Origin: Planctomycetota bacterium
Lineage (GTDB): Bacteria > Planctomycetota > PUPC01 > DSUN01
Assembly (NCBI GenBank): GCA_016872875.1
Contig: VGYW01000026.1
Coordinates: forward strand, 1-35,141
Length of the DNA stretch: 35,141 nt
Direction: 5' to 3'
Each line of letters starts with the position of its first letter. The stretch's first letter is position 1. A program made the translations under genes and the position numbers. Below, one piece after another: positions 1-8,353 of the stretch. A model generated the notes under the pieces. It saw only the letters and a program-made list of their open reading frames with translations. It was not told the DNA's origin and made no database searches.

Positions 1-300
1 GCCCCCTTCGGGGGCTTGGATGGGGGGGACGCGCGATCCCAGGGCTCCCTTCGGTCGCCCTGGGCTACGGCTGGGTCGCCCGCGTCGGCGGGCTACAAGG
101 CCCCGAGATGTGGGCAAAGATCAGGGCGAAGCCCTGGGAACCGGAGGTGGCCCCGGTACAGCCCTGTAAGGGCGTACTGACCGTGGCGGGAAGGCCGTGC
201 GGTCCGCGCCCCGTAGTACGCCCCTTCAGGGCTGGCCCACGGACGGCCTCGCTTCCCAGGGCTTCGCTCTGGGCTGATATAGGACGCCCCTTCGGGGCCG
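1..300. repeat. Nested inverted-repeat element at left end
   Basis: This gene-free stretch is built from short palindromes of the type CAGGGC-GAA-GCCCTG and CGCCCCTTCGGGGC. Bases around 117-182 are an imperfect reverse complement of about 215-280: both arms contain a GCCCTG..GGGCGTAC block and a GCGAAGCCCTGGGAA block. A unit at 105-138 reappears in inverted orientation at 35054-35088, and the GGGCTGATATAG block near 271 reappears inverted near 35045. Reading frames through it exist only because stop codons are rare in such GC-rich repeats. It is probably a dispersed non-coding repeat; no transposase is visible. Confidence 0.75.
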
Positions 301-347
301 AAGAAACCGAGGACGGCAGGCCGGGGGCGCGTCAGTTCGCGCGGCAC

Positions 348-376
348 TTGACAGCCCGCCAGCGGAAGCGTAGGGT
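348..376 (+). promoter_or_regulatory. Sigma70-type promoter of the isomerase gene
   Basis: A perfect TTGACA at 348-353 is followed after 17 bases by TAGGGT at 371-376. This lies about 40 bases upstream of the start codon at 417, directly after the repeat block ends. Box match and spacing are good; activity is inferred. Confidence 0.6.
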
Positions 377-416
377 AGAAAGGCCAATCGGGAGGCACGA
401 GCGAAAGGAGAGAGCG

Positions 417-1268
417 ATGGGCGTGACGCGACGCGGGTTCCTGGCGGGCGGTGCGGCAGGATTGGCGGGTGCGGGCGCGCTGGGCGAGCTGCTCGCGGCG
501 GAGGCCGCGGCGCCGAAGCTCCGCATCTCGGCCCGCCATTTCGGCAGTGACCTCGAACGGGCCAAGAAGGCGGGGATGGACGGCGCGGAGGTCGGCGTCG
601 GCGGGCCGCCCAACCTCTCCATCGCCGACCCCAAGAACCGCGAGAGGATCAAGGAGGCGATGAAGGCGACGGGGCTGGCCGTCTCGTCCCTCTCGATGGA
701 CTTCCTGAATGGACGTCCCGTGCAGACCGAGGCCGACGCCGTGGCGTGGCTCGCCACCTGCATCGAGGCCGCGAAGGACCTTGGCGCCCCGGGCATCCTG
801 GTGCCCTTCTTCGGCAAGGCGGGCCTCCTGAAGGGCCGGGAGCTCAACAAGGAGGCCGTGGACGCCCTGGTGGGGAAGATGAAGGAACTGGCCCCCAAGG
901 CTAAGGAGGCCGGCGTGTGCCTCGGCCTCGAGAACACCTGCTCGGCGAAGCAGAACCTCCAAATCCTCGACGCCATCGGGAGCGACGCGGTGGCCTGCTA
1001 CTACGACATCGGGAACTCGACGGGGGGTGGCTACGACGTGCCGGCCGAGCTCCGCGAGCTCAAGGGCCGCCTCTGCCCCTGCCTGCACTTCAAGGACGGC
1101 GGCAGCTACCTCGGCGAGGGCCGCGTGAAGATGGAGCCCGTGGCCGAGGCCCTCAAGGCCATTGACTACCGCGGCTGGATCGTCCTCGAGACCGCCAACC
1201 CGTCGAAGGACGCCGTGGCCGACTGCAAGCGGAACGGCGACTACGTGCGCAAGCTCCTGGGCATCTAG
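417..1268 (+). CDS. Tat-exported sugar phosphate isomerase/epimerase-like TIM-barrel protein
   Basis: A 283-residue protein of the xylose-isomerase-like TIM-barrel family (AP endonuclease 2 fold). These proteins usually isomerise or epimerise sugars or cyclitols with a divalent metal. Residues 4-9 (TRRGFL) followed by a small-residue hydrophobic stretch form a twin-arginine signal, so it should act outside the cytoplasm. Candidate metal ligands in the usual order are E172 (GLENT), D197 (YYDIGN), H224 (LHFKD) and E258 (VLETA). The start at 417 is chosen because AAAGGAG lies at 404-410 and the Tat motif follows at once; upstream in-frame starts run into the repeat. The substrate is unknown. It is alone on its transcript or followed by hslV after a hairpin repeat. 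Confidence 0.88.
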   Translation: MGVTRRGFLAGGAAGLAGAGALGELLAAEAAAPKLRISARHFGSDLERAKKAGMDGAEVGVGGPPNLSIADPKNRERIKEAMKATGLAVSSLSMDFLNGRPVQTEADAVAWLATCIEAAKDLGAPGILVPFFGKAGLLKGRELNKEAVDALVGKMKELAPKAKEAGVCLGLENTCSAKQNLQILDAIGSDAVACYYDIGNSTGGGYDVPAELRELKGRLCPCLHFKDGGSYLGEGRVKMEPVAEALKAIDYRGWIVLETANPSKDAVADCKRNGDYVRKLLGI

Positions 1269-1498
1269 CCCGCATTTCTCACCAACCATTGGTGAGAAAT
1301 GCGGGAAGCACCAAAGGACAAGCACCAAGAACCAAACAAGGTCCAAACTTCAATCCCCAATGACCCAGACCAAGAGGACACTGTGCTCTCGTCGAAGGTC
1401 GGGGTGCTGTTTCGGTCATTGAGCCTTTCGGGCTTGGGGATTGTCTGGTGCTTGGTGATTGGCATTTGAGATTTCCCGCATTTCTTGAGGAATGCGGG
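1269..1498. repeat. Intergenic hairpin element with CCCGCATT borders (family A)
   Basis: The element starts with a perfect 17-base stem and 3-base loop (1269-1285 with 1289-1305, stem CCCGCATTTCTCACCAA). It ends with a related hairpin at about 1475-1498 (CCCGCATT / AATGCGGG). Between them, words such as AAGCACCAA and CAATCCCCAATGACC on the left are answered by GGTCATTG, TTGGGGATTG and GGTGCTTGGTG on the right, so the whole element can fold into one long imperfect hairpin. It fills most of the gap between the isomerase gene and hslV. The first stem has no T-run, so it is not a classical terminator, though it could end or protect transcripts. Confidence 0.75.
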
Positions 1499-1536
1499 CC
1501 AGGTCGCGGCCATCGCCGGCCTCGCGGAGAACTCCT

Positions 1537-2079
1537 ATGTCGGACAGCGCCACCCACTCCACCACCATCCTATCGGTCCGCCACAAGGGGGCCGTGGCCA
1601 TCGGGGGCGACGGCCAGGTGACGATCGGCGGCACCGTGGTGAAGCACAACGCCCGCAAAATCCGCAGGCTCCACGACGACCGCGTGGTCGTCGGCTTCTC
1701 GGGCGCCACCGCCGACGCCTTCGCGCTCCTGGAGCGCTTCGAGGCCAAGCTCAAGGACTTCCAGGGCAACGTCCCCAAGGCCGCCACCGAGCTCGCCAAG
1801 GAGTGGCGCACCGACCGCATCCTCCGCCGCCTTGAGTCCCTCATGATCGTCGTGGACAAGGAGCACTCGCTCCTGCTCTCTGGGAGCGGGGACGTGTTGG
1901 TGCCGGACGACGGGGTGATTGGCATCGGCTCGGGGGGCGCGATGGCCACGGCCGCTGCCAGGGCGCTCATCCGCCACAGCACCCTCGACGCCCCCAAGAT
2001 CGTCGAGGAGGCCCTCCGCATCGCCGCGGGCCTCTGCGTCTACACCAACGACCAGATCTACGTCGAGGAGGTAACGTAG
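1537..2079 (+). CDS. hslV: ATP-dependent protease subunit HslV
   Basis: A 180-residue threonine peptidase, the proteolytic half of the HslVU (ClpQY) protease. Two hexameric rings of HslV degrade proteins fed by the HslU unfoldase in the cytoplasm. The sequence after residue 8 ([19 protein letters not shown]) is the standard HslV N-terminus. T9 is therefore the expected catalytic threonine, exposed after removal of an eight-residue leader (MSDSATHS); E. coli HslV has only the Met. The family block GSGG near residue 131 and the C-terminal YTND region are present. The start at 1537 has GGAGA at 1526-1530. hslU follows after a 247-base gap that contains two palindromic repeats, unusual for a pair that is normally tightly linked. 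Confidence 0.96.
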   Translation: MSDSATHSTTILSVRHKGAVAIGGDGQVTIGGTVVKHNARKIRRLHDDRVVVGFSGATADAFALLERFEAKLKDFQGNVPKAATELAKEWRTDRILRRLESLMIVVDKEHSLLLSGSGDVLVPDDGVIGIGSGGAMATAAARALIRHSTLDAPKIVEEALRIAAGLCVYTNDQIYVEEVT

Positions 2080-2095
2080 CTTCCGTTGCGGGTTC

Positions 2096-2162
2096 CTGTA
2101 GCGACAAGCGTCCCGCTTGTCGAGGGGCCGAGGGAGCCGCAAGCGGGACGCTCGCAGCTACA
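2096..2162. repeat. TGTAGC-bounded palindromic repeat
   Basis: Begins TGTAGC and ends GCTACA. Inside are GACAAGCG-TCC-CGCTTGTC and a second copy of the AAGCGGGACGCT block in reverse orientation, so it can fold as a closed stem with an internal hairpin. It lies in the hslV-hslU gap. It is of the same two-hairpin style as the repeats inside purL. Confidence 0.7.
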
Positions 2163-2220
2163 TCTCGGTCAGGCTCCCTCGGTTGCGGGAAGCGGCCGGA
2201 GGCAACTGGCCCCATTGAGT

Positions 2221-2283
2221 CACAGGCTAGAAGCCTGTGCCACCCCCGGTTCTCTGAGGGTGGCACAGGCATCTTGCCTGTGG
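2221..2283. repeat. CACAGGC palindromic repeat pair
   Basis: Two facing hairpins, CACAGGCTAGAAGCCTGTG and CACAGGCATCTTGCCTGTG, separated by GCCACC...GGGTGGC. The GGTGGCACAGGC core is shared with the repeats inserted in purL at 26303-26431, here in a non-coding setting just upstream of hslU. Confidence 0.7.
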
Positions 2284-2326
2284 CATCGCGATGTTCCGAG
2301 CAGCCAGAGGAGGCTGAACCGACGCA

Positions 2327-3691
2327 ATGAAGCACCTCACCCCGCGCGTGATAGTCGCAGAGCTGGACAAGTACATCGTCGGGCAGGACTCGGCGAAGAA
2401 AGCCGTGGCGATAGCCATCCGCAACCGCTGGCGGCGCCAACAGCTCCCGCCCGAGCTGCGCAACGAGGTGACGCCGAAGAACATCATCATGATCGGGCCA
2501 ACTGGGGTGGGGAAGACCGAGATCGCCCGCCGCCTCGCCAACCTCGTCAATGCCCCCTTCATCAAGGTCGAGGCGTCCAAATACACGGAGGTCGGCTACG
2601 TGGGCCGCGACGTCGAGAGCATGGTCCGCGACCTGGTGGAGGTGGGGATCAACCAGGTGAACGCCGAGGAACGCGAGACGGTGTTCGAGAAGGCGCGCGG
2701 GACGGCCGAGGAGCGGCTCCTGGACCTGTTGCTGCCCGAGCGCCCCACCCACACCGCCCCTCCGCCCGACGCGGGCGGGGAGGTCACCACCGAGACGGAG
2801 CAGCAGTATGAGCGCGCGCGCGAGCGGTTCCGGCGCCTCCTCCACCAGGGGAAGCTCGAGGACCGCCAGGTGGAGTTCACCACCGAGGAGCGCGCCATGC
2901 CCTCCGTGGAAATCTTCTCCAGCGCCGGCGTGGAGCAGATGGGCTTCGACTTCCAGAACATCTTCGAGCGCCTCGCCCCCACCCGCCACGTGGCCCGCCG
3001 GATGACCGTGGCCCAGGCCCGCGACGTCCTCACGCAACAGGAGGCCGAGAAGCTCATTGACCGCGAGAAGGTGCGCACCGCGGCACTCGACCGCGTGCAG
3101 AACTCAGGCATCATCTTCATTGACGAGATAGACAAGGTGACGGCCGTCGGCCCCAAGGGGGCGGGGCCGGACGTCTCCCGCGAGGGCGTCCAGCGCGACC
3201 TCTTGCCCATCGTCGAGGGCTCCACCGTCGTCACCCGCCACGGCATGGTCCGCACCGACCACGTCCTCTTCATCGCCGCCGGCGCATTCCACGCCGCCAA
3301 GCCGTCCGACCTCATCCCCGAGCTCCAGGGGCGCTTCCCCATCCGAGTCGAGCTCGGCAGCCTCGGCGAGAAGGAGTTCGTCCGCATCCTCACCGAGCCC
3401 GAGAACGCCCTCACCAAGCAATACGCCGCGCTCCTGGCAACCGAGGGGGTTCAGCTCGAGTTCACCCCCGACGCCATCCGCGCCATCGCCGCCATCGCCA
3501 CGCAGATAAACCAGAGGAGCCAGAACATCGGCGCCCGCCGCCTCCACACCGTCCTCGAAAAACTCGTCGAGGACATCTCCTTCGACGCCCCCGACCTCCC
3601 CGCCCGCAAGGTCACCCTCGATGGCGCCGCCGTCCGCGAGAAGCTCAAGCCCATCGTCGCGGACGAGGACCTGAGCCGCTATATTCTGTGA
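2327..3691 (+). CDS. hslU: ATP-dependent protease ATPase subunit HslU
   Basis: A 454-residue AAA+ unfoldase that recognises, unfolds and threads substrates into HslV. Walker A is GPTGVGKT at 57-64, the pore loop GYVG at 90-93, and Walker B IIFIDE at 262-267. The family-specific I-domain lies between about 110 and 240, with a proline-rich variable stretch near 140-150. The C-terminus ends DLSRYIL, the tail that docks into HslV. The length is close to the E. coli protein. The start opens [20 protein letters not shown], which matches the family N-terminus, and the upstream AGGAGG at 2308-2313 is placed slightly far from it. Confidence 0.97.
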   Translation: MKHLTPRVIVAELDKYIVGQDSAKKAVAIAIRNRWRRQQLPPELRNEVTPKNIIMIGPTGVGKTEIARRLANLVNAPFIKVEASKYTEVGYVGRDVESMVRDLVEVGINQVNAEERETVFEKARGTAEERLLDLLLPERPTHTAPPPDAGGEVTTETEQQYERARERFRRLLHQGKLEDRQVEFTTEERAMPSVEIFSSAGVEQMGFDFQNIFERLAPTRHVARRMTVAQARDVLTQQEAEKLIDREKVRTAALDRVQNSGIIFIDEIDKVTAVGPKGAGPDVSREGVQRDLLPIVEGSTVVTRHGMVRTDHVLFIAAGAFHAAKPSDLIPELQGRFPIRVELGSLGEKEFVRILTEPENALTKQYAALLATEGVQLEFTPDAIRAIAAIATQINQRSQNIGARRLHTVLEKLVEDISFDAPDLPARKVTLDGAAVREKLKPIVADEDLSRYIL

Positions 3692-3698
3692 TTCGCAC

Positions 3699-3735
3699 TT
3701 GACAGAGCGGGCGCCAGGTGTACACTAATAGTGTA
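3699..3735 (+). promoter_or_regulatory. Promoter with palindromic operator for toxin-antitoxin operon
   Basis: TTGACA at 3699-3704 and TACACT at 3721-3726 are separated by 16 bases. The -10 box lies inside a perfect palindrome, TACACTA-A-TAGTGTA at 3721-3735. Phd/YefM antitoxins usually repress their own operon by binding such a palindrome, so this is the likely autoregulatory operator. Confidence 0.7.
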
Positions 3736-3753
3736 ACCTTCAGGAGGATGGTC

Positions 3754-3993
3754 ATGGCATCGGTGAGTCTGAAAGAGGCGCGCAGGCGCCTCAGCGAACT
3801 CGTCCGCGCGGCCGAGCGAGGTCAACCCACGATCATCACCCGCCGCGGGAGAGGAGTCGCGCGGCTCGAGCCCCTCGGCAAGAAGGCTGAGGAACCTCTG
3901 CCGGACCTCTCGGACTTCAGGGCATCAATCGCCATCAAGGGCGGGCCGATGTCTGAAACCGTCGTCGCTGCTCGCCGTGAGGCACGGTACTGA
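3754..3993 (+). CDS. Phd/YefM-family antitoxin
   Basis: A 79-residue protein beginning MASVSLKEARRRLSELVRAA, the typical Phd/YefM fold that binds DNA as a dimer. The ITRRGRGVARLEP segment near residues 28-40 is the second family block. The acidic, proline-containing C-terminal part would wrap the toxin. The start at 3754 is chosen because AGGAGG at 3742-3747 is six bases upstream; the ATG at 3748 abuts it with no spacing. The stop overlaps the toxin start (TGATG), which implies translational coupling. It should neutralise the PIN toxin and repress the operon through the palindrome at 3721-3735. Confidence 0.88.
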   Translation: MASVSLKEARRRLSELVRAAERGQPTIITRRGRGVARLEPLGKKAEEPLPDLSDFRASIAIKGGPMSETVVAARREARY

Positions 3994-4415
3994 TGGGATA
4001 TGTGGACACCAGCGCCCTGGTCGCATACTACTGCCCGGAGGCCCTCAGCGCGAAGGTCCAGCAGGAACTCCGCCAAGAAGCGGAGTTGACGATCAGCCCC
4101 CTCGTGGATGCGGAGTTCCATTCCGCTATCTCCATGAAGGTCCGGTCGGGCGAGCTGAGGGGAAGTGATGGCCGCAGGATCGTGACGCTCTTCCGTCTGG
4201 ATTTGGCGAGAAGCCGCTATCGCACCGTACCGATTGGGGACAGGGAGTATCAGATGGCCCGCGACTGGCTAGCGACTTTTGCCACCTCATTGCGCGCGCT
4301 AGATGCGCTCCACATGGCCGCGGCTTTTGCCAACGCCTTGACAATCCTGACCACGGACCCGGGCCTTGCCGGCTGCGCAAAGCACTTCGGCGTGGAGTGC
4401 AGACTCATCTCCTGA
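3993..4415 (+). CDS. VapC-type PIN-domain ribonuclease toxin
   Basis: A 140-residue PIN-domain protein. Expected acidic metal ligands are present: D5 in YVDTSALV, E41 in DAEF, D104 in LRALDALHMAAA and D122 in LTTDPGLA. VapC toxins cleave tRNA or rRNA when freed from their antitoxin. It overlaps the antitoxin stop by one base, so the two form one operon. Domain architecture and spacing of the acidic residues are canonical. The RNA target cannot be told from sequence. The ATG at 3993 is the only start that keeps the N-terminal MGYVDTS beta strand. Confidence 0.9.
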   Translation: MGYVDTSALVAYYCPEALSAKVQQELRQEAELTISPLVDAEFHSAISMKVRSGELRGSDGRRIVTLFRLDLARSRYRTVPIGDREYQMARDWLATFATSLRALDALHMAAAFANALTILTTDPGLAGCAKHFGVECRLIS

Positions 4416-4480
4416 TGGAGCCACGGGCCGGCGCGGCCGACGAGAAGGGCCCGTAGCAAGAGCCGACCCTGCCCGCGAAG

Positions 4481-7400
4481 TCAGTAGCTCGCCTGGATGG
4501 CGACGGTTCCCTTCACACCCTCGATGCGGATGAGCTCCTTGTCGGGGTCGAAGCCCTTCCAGGGGGCTCCGTTGAGGAGGACGGCCTTGAGGGGCGCGGC
4601 CTTCGGATGGCGAAGCCGCAGAAGGACGGCCTTCGGAGGCGTGCGGGACGGGAGCTTCACGGTGGCGGCGATGCGGCCGTTGGCGGCGTCGGAGACAAGC
4701 TCGTAGTCCACCGGGCCGAAGTGCGTGGGGGCGTTCTTGACGGCGATTCGCTTCCCCTGCTCGAGCCAGGCCCTCGGGGTCGCGCGGGCGAGCCAGAGGT
4801 TCTCCGCCTCCTCCATCACGAGGAGCATGCGGAGGCGTTCGAGGAAGCACGACTCCTCGTAGGGCTTGTCGGCGGGGCCGCCCGTCGTGTGCTCGCGGAA
4901 GGTGTAGTCGCCGGGCATGATGTCCACGGCGTACTGGTTCATCATCGAGCGGATGGCGTTGGGCGGGTCGTCGGCGGCCAGGTGGATGTTCGCGTGCCGC
5001 TCCAGGCCGCACTGGTACTGCCAACTGGCCTGCGCGAACCAGTCCTTCTCGGGGTCGAAGGCCGGCTTCCGCTCGCGTATCTTGCTGTTCTCCAGCAGCA
5101 GGCGGTCTTCGAGGACGTCGAGGTGTCCCTGCACCCGCGGGTCGGTTGGCGCGAGGAGCCCGGCGGGGCTGAGGAGCGGGTCGGCCGACTGCACTGTGTC
5201 CCAGTAGATCGCCCCGACGTGTCCCTGGCACCTCTTCCAGCCCCAGGCTCCGGCGGCGAAGCCGCGAACGTAGGGCGCGAAAGGGATGAAGGAGCGGTAT
5301 GTGCCGTCCCGCACCTGCACGACGGGGCTGAGGGCGATGGAGCGCTCGATGGCGGCCACGAGGTCCTTGCGGTAGGCTTCGGCCTCCGCCGCCATGCGCG
5401 CGCCTTCCGCAGGGTCAATCAGCGCGAGGAGGTCGGCCATGCGCTTCACCGCCAGCCAGTAGTACGCCTCGGATTCGTAGAACTGCATGTGCATGCAGGC
5501 GCTGTCGGGCGTGACGACGTGTGCTGGCTGAAGGCCCTTGCTCCAGAGGCGCTGGCCGCCGGGGATGATGCTGGCGAGGAGCTGCCGCTGGCGCAGCATC
5601 CACTCCGCGTTCGCCTTCATGCGGGGCGCGGCGGCCTTCAGCCACGCCATATCGCCCGTGAGGAGGAAGTGCTCGGTGAGCGCGAAGGCGATGGCGCCAG
5701 GCCCCATGGAGTGGACGGCGTCCATGTGGCCGCCTGCGCCGTTGGGACCGGTGGCGTGGGTGAGGCAGCCTGTGCCGTCGGAGAAGTGGCCGAGGGGCCG
5801 GTCGGGGCGCGAGTTGCCGTGGGTGCCCGCCGAGGCGCGCGGCTGCATGGGGAGCGAGAGCCACTGGTCCAGGCCGTCGGCGGCCTCCTTGTGCATGCCC
5901 TGGAGGTCGAGCGCGCGGAGGAACATGTAGGTCTCGGAGGCCAGGATGCCGAAGGGGAAGTCGTTGAAGCGCCAGGCGCCGTTGGCGTCCTTGACGGAGC
6001 GGCGGAGGATGTGCCAGGCTCCCAGCTTCCACTGGGCGGTGAGCCGCTCGCAGGGGAGCTCCACCTGCATGGCCGGCTCGAAGGGCGGTTTCGGGTGGGG
6101 CGGGAACGACCGGCCTGGGTGCATGGCCCCAACCGCCCCCTCCCATGTCTGGTCGGGGTGCTTGCGGACCCGCTGGCGGATGGTGGCGAGGCCCTTGGCG
6201 GCCAGCTCTTTGAGGAAGTCCTTCGCGCTGGCGGCCTCGGAAGCCGTCGGGAAGGGCGGCTCGGAGGCCGCGGCGGGCGCGCCTTCGTGGGCCACCGAGC
6301 AGAAGAGCCACACAGCGGCGTTGCCCTGCGCGTCGGCGTGGGGGTTGCCCGCGTGGACGTTGTCCGCCACGTCCTTCACGAGGTTCCAGACGCGCCCCTG
6401 GCCGCCGGCCTCCGTGATGGCCAGCTCGACGATCGTGGTATCGCAGATGTGGTTTCCACCCTTGGCGCTCACGACGAGGGAGAGCTGGTCGCTGACCTCC
6501 ACGGCGGCCTCGGCAGCGAGGGCCTGGGAGCCGCCGGGGTTGATCGCCCCGCGGGCGAGGACTCGCTGGGCCGCCTTGGCGTCGTGGACGAGCGACCACT
6601 CGACGCCGTTGCCGCCCTTGGAGTCGCCGGAGGCCACCTTGCCGGCGACGGCCACGCGCCCTTTGAGGGGGCTGCGCCAGCCGACCGCCACGTCGCGCTC
6701 GGGCGAGGGGTGCATGGCGGCGCTACGGGCGGGGATGGTCAGGTTCCCCGCCGAGCCCGCCGTCGCGTCGGGGTTGACCCCGAACCAGGGGATGACGTTG
6801 GTCGCCCATCCCCGGACCTTGGGCACGCCGGGGATGGCGTCCATCTTGTCGCCCAGCGGCTGGGCCGCAGGCGGCCTCGGGGGCTGGACCGGCGTGGCCT
6901 GGGGCTTGGACGTTGCGCGGATGAAGAAGCCGTACTCGGGCGCGAGGATCGGCCCGCGCTCGAGGTCGGCCACGAGGAACGAAAAGCTGCCTGCTTTCGT
7001 CCAGACCGTGATGATCGAGCGAGCGACGTCCTCTGGCTGCGCGTGGTAGGGCCAGACGCGGCGCCAGCGCGAGGAGCCGATATAGAGTGCGGAGAGCTGG
7101 ATGCCGCGGCGTCCCTCGCCCTTTTTCGCGGAGCGCCAGGCGAGGGGGCCGGCCATGGTCGTGCCCGCGTCGGCGGCGAGGGGGCGGAGGTTGCTGATGA
7201 GGGCGTCGTAAGGCTCGATCCGCCCGTCGCAGTCGAGGGCGGCTGTGGCGGGGTCGAAGCCCCACTCGATCTCGATGTCGAGCGTCTTCCACGTGTCGGC
7301 CACGAACGCGCGCAGCGTGGGGGGCGTGAAGTCCGAAGCGTTCTTGGCTCCGCGTGCGGAGACCACCACGCCCCAGGTGTCCACGGGGATGGCATAGCTG

Positions 7401-7837
7401 TATGCCCGCCCGTCGGCTGACACTTCCGGCTTGCCCGCTTCCTTCACTGTGCGGGGGTTCCACCAGGTGTGGGCATGGCCGTCGGTCGCGTCGAAGTAGC
7501 TCAGCGCCACCTCATCGGGCGTGGGCACGCCCCTGGCGTCCGCCGGCCACGATAGCTCCACCCTCCTCACTGGTCGGACTTCCTCCCACAGCAGCCCGCA
7601 GAGCACCTTCCTCACCGCCGGCGCGTTTGGGTCCGCCGGCTTGTCGTAGGGCAGCCCCGCGTGCTGGATAAGGAGCAGCCAGCTCTCCGGCGGGTTCTGT
7701 TCGGGAGCGCGGTCCGCGCGATACAGATAGGCGCTAGGCGCTACATCGGCCGGTTGCCCTGCCTCCCCCGCCACGGTCCCCTGAATCGTGTGTGACATGG
7801 CGACTCCGATCATCGTGAGGGCGAGAAGGGCCCGCAT
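4481..7837 (-). CDS. Large secreted six-hairpin glycosidase-like protein
   Basis: A 1118-residue protein beginning MRALLALTMIGVAMSHTIQG, a Sec signal peptide. GGAG lies seven bases before the ATG at 7837, which is preferred to an in-frame GTG five codons upstream. The N-terminal third (to about 330) looks like a beta-rich domain with aromatic patches (HTWWNP, SSRWRRVWPY). A second beta-rich region follows (about 340-520, GNGVEWSLVHD). From about 600 to 1000 there is a helical array rich in W, Y and E (ETYMFLRALDLQGMH, ALTEHFLLTGDMAWL, YYWLAVKRMADLL) typical of (alpha/alpha)6 glycosidases of the GH78/GH95/GH63 kind. A C-terminal beta domain closes it. No family can be named firmly and the catalytic acids cannot be assigned by eye. 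Its position upstream of three sulfatases suggests a role in polysaccharide breakdown. Confidence 0.85.
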   Translation of the reverse strand: MRALLALTMIGVAMSHTIQGTVAGEAGQPADVAPSAYLYRADRAPEQNPPESWLLLIQHAGLPYDKPADPNAPAVRKVLCGLLWEEVRPVRRVELSWPADARGVPTPDEVALSYFDATDGHAHTWWNPRTVKEAGKPEVSADGRAYSYAIPVDTWGVVVSARGAKNASDFTPPTLRAFVADTWKTLDIEIEWGFDPATAALDCDGRIEPYDALISNLRPLAADAGTTMAGPLAWRSAKKGEGRRGIQLSALYIGSSRWRRVWPYHAQPEDVARSIITVWTKAGSFSFLVADLERGPILAPEYGFFIRATSKPQATPVQPPRPPAAQPLGDKMDAIPGVPKVRGWATNVIPWFGVNPDATAGSAGNLTIPARSAAMHPSPERDVAVGWRSPLKGRVAVAGKVASGDSKGGNGVEWSLVHDAKAAQRVLARGAINPGGSQALAAEAAVEVSDQLSLVVSAKGGNHICDTTIVELAITEAGGQGRVWNLVKDVADNVHAGNPHADAQGNAAVWLFCSVAHEGAPAAASEPPFPTASEAASAKDFLKELAAKGLATIRQRVRKHPDQTWEGAVGAMHPGRSFPPHPKPPFEPAMQVELPCERLTAQWKLGAWHILRRSVKDANGAWRFNDFPFGILASETYMFLRALDLQGMHKEAADGLDQWLSLPMQPRASAGTHGNSRPDRPLGHFSDGTGCLTHATGPNGAGGHMDAVHSMGPGAIAFALTEHFLLTGDMAWLKAAAPRMKANAEWMLRQRQLLASIIPGGQRLWSKGLQPAHVVTPDSACMHMQFYESEAYYWLAVKRMADLLALIDPAEGARMAAEAEAYRKDLVAAIERSIALSPVVQVRDGTYRSFIPFAPYVRGFAAGAWGWKRCQGHVGAIYWDTVQSADPLLSPAGLLAPTDPRVQGHLDVLEDRLLLENSKIRERKPAFDPEKDWFAQASWQYQCGLERHANIHLAADDPPNAIRSMMNQYAVDIMPGDYTFREHTTGGPADKPYEESCFLERLRMLLVMEEAENLWLARATPRAWLEQGKRIAVKNAPTHFGPVDYELVSDAANGRIAATVKLPSRTPPKAVLLRLRHPKAAPLKAVLLNGAPWKGFDPDKELIRIEGVKGTVAIQASY

Positions 7838-7870
7838 GGTACTCTCCTTCACTCACCCATCAGGAGAAGA

Positions 7871-8353
7871 GGAACTATAAGGAACCCAGGAAGACAGGAA
7901 AGGACAAAGAGGGTCAACCACAGATTACCCTTCTGACCTCAAGAGTGGGCTTCTGGAAGTTGAGCAGCAGACCGTGGCGCCTGTCGGCTGCTTTCAGGTA
8001 GGAGCGCACGATCGCGAAGTGGATGTCCTCCAGGTTCTTGATCGCCTTCAACTCCACAATGATTGTGTCCTCCACGAATAGATCGAGGATGTGCTTCCCC
8101 ACCTCGATTCCGTCGTAAGTGACGGAGATGGCCCGTTGCTGACCGGCCTTCAGGCTTCTCTTCCGGAGCTCGATCACGAGAGCGTTCTCGTAGATCGACT
8201 CGAGGAACCCGGGCCCGAGCCGCTTGTGGACCTCAATCGCCGCGCCAATGATCTTCTCGGTCAGTTCCTCGTGCTCGAGTCTCTTCTCTGGCATCCCAAT
8301 CCCCCTTTCTGTTCTTCTCCTTTCCTGCCTTCCTGCATTCCTTATAGTCTCTT
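7871..8353. repeat. CTATAAGG-word inverted repeat enclosing a gene (family B, copy 1)
   Basis: The left arm at 7871-7909 (CTATAAGGAACCCAGGAAG followed by ACAGGAAAGGA) and the right arm at 8313-8353 (TCCTTTCCTGCCTTCCTG followed by CATTCCTTATAG) are imperfect reverse complements of about 40 bases. The GxxExxY gene lies wholly between them. Related arms occur at 9698-9721 and 11151-11315. The outer end of the right arm supplies the stop codon of the upstream sulfatase. The arrangement resembles a gene carried between terminal inverted repeats, but no transposase is present and a target duplication could not be defined. Confidence 0.72.
7914..8294 (-). CDS. GxxExxY family protein
   Basis: A 126-residue protein with the family signature GPGFLESIYE at 27-36 (G29-x-x-E32-x-x-Y35), then D71 and a VELKA segment (E81, K83). 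The D...ExK arrangement recalls PD-(D/E)XK nucleases, but activity is not proven for this family to my knowledge. The start at 8294 has AAAGGGGG upstream, while the longer in-frame start runs through the flanking repeat. The gene sits inside the arms of a 40-base inverted repeat on the same strand as its neighbours. Family members are often multicopy and found in repeat-rich genomes. The function is unknown. Confidence 0.85.
   Translation of the reverse strand: MPEKRLEHEELTEKIIGAAIEVHKRLGPGFLESIYENALVIELRKRSLKAGQQRAISVTYDGIEVGKHILDLFVEDTIIVELKAIKNLEDIHFAIVRSYLKAADRRHGLLLNFQKPTLEVRRVICG

Noticed and set aside
4607..7420. Long plus-strand open frame of over 900 codons opposite the glycosidase-like gene
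   Set aside because: It is antisense to a gene with a clear signal peptide and domain-like sequence. Its own translation is low-complexity (G, R, V, H, L) with no motif, as expected in GC-rich DNA.
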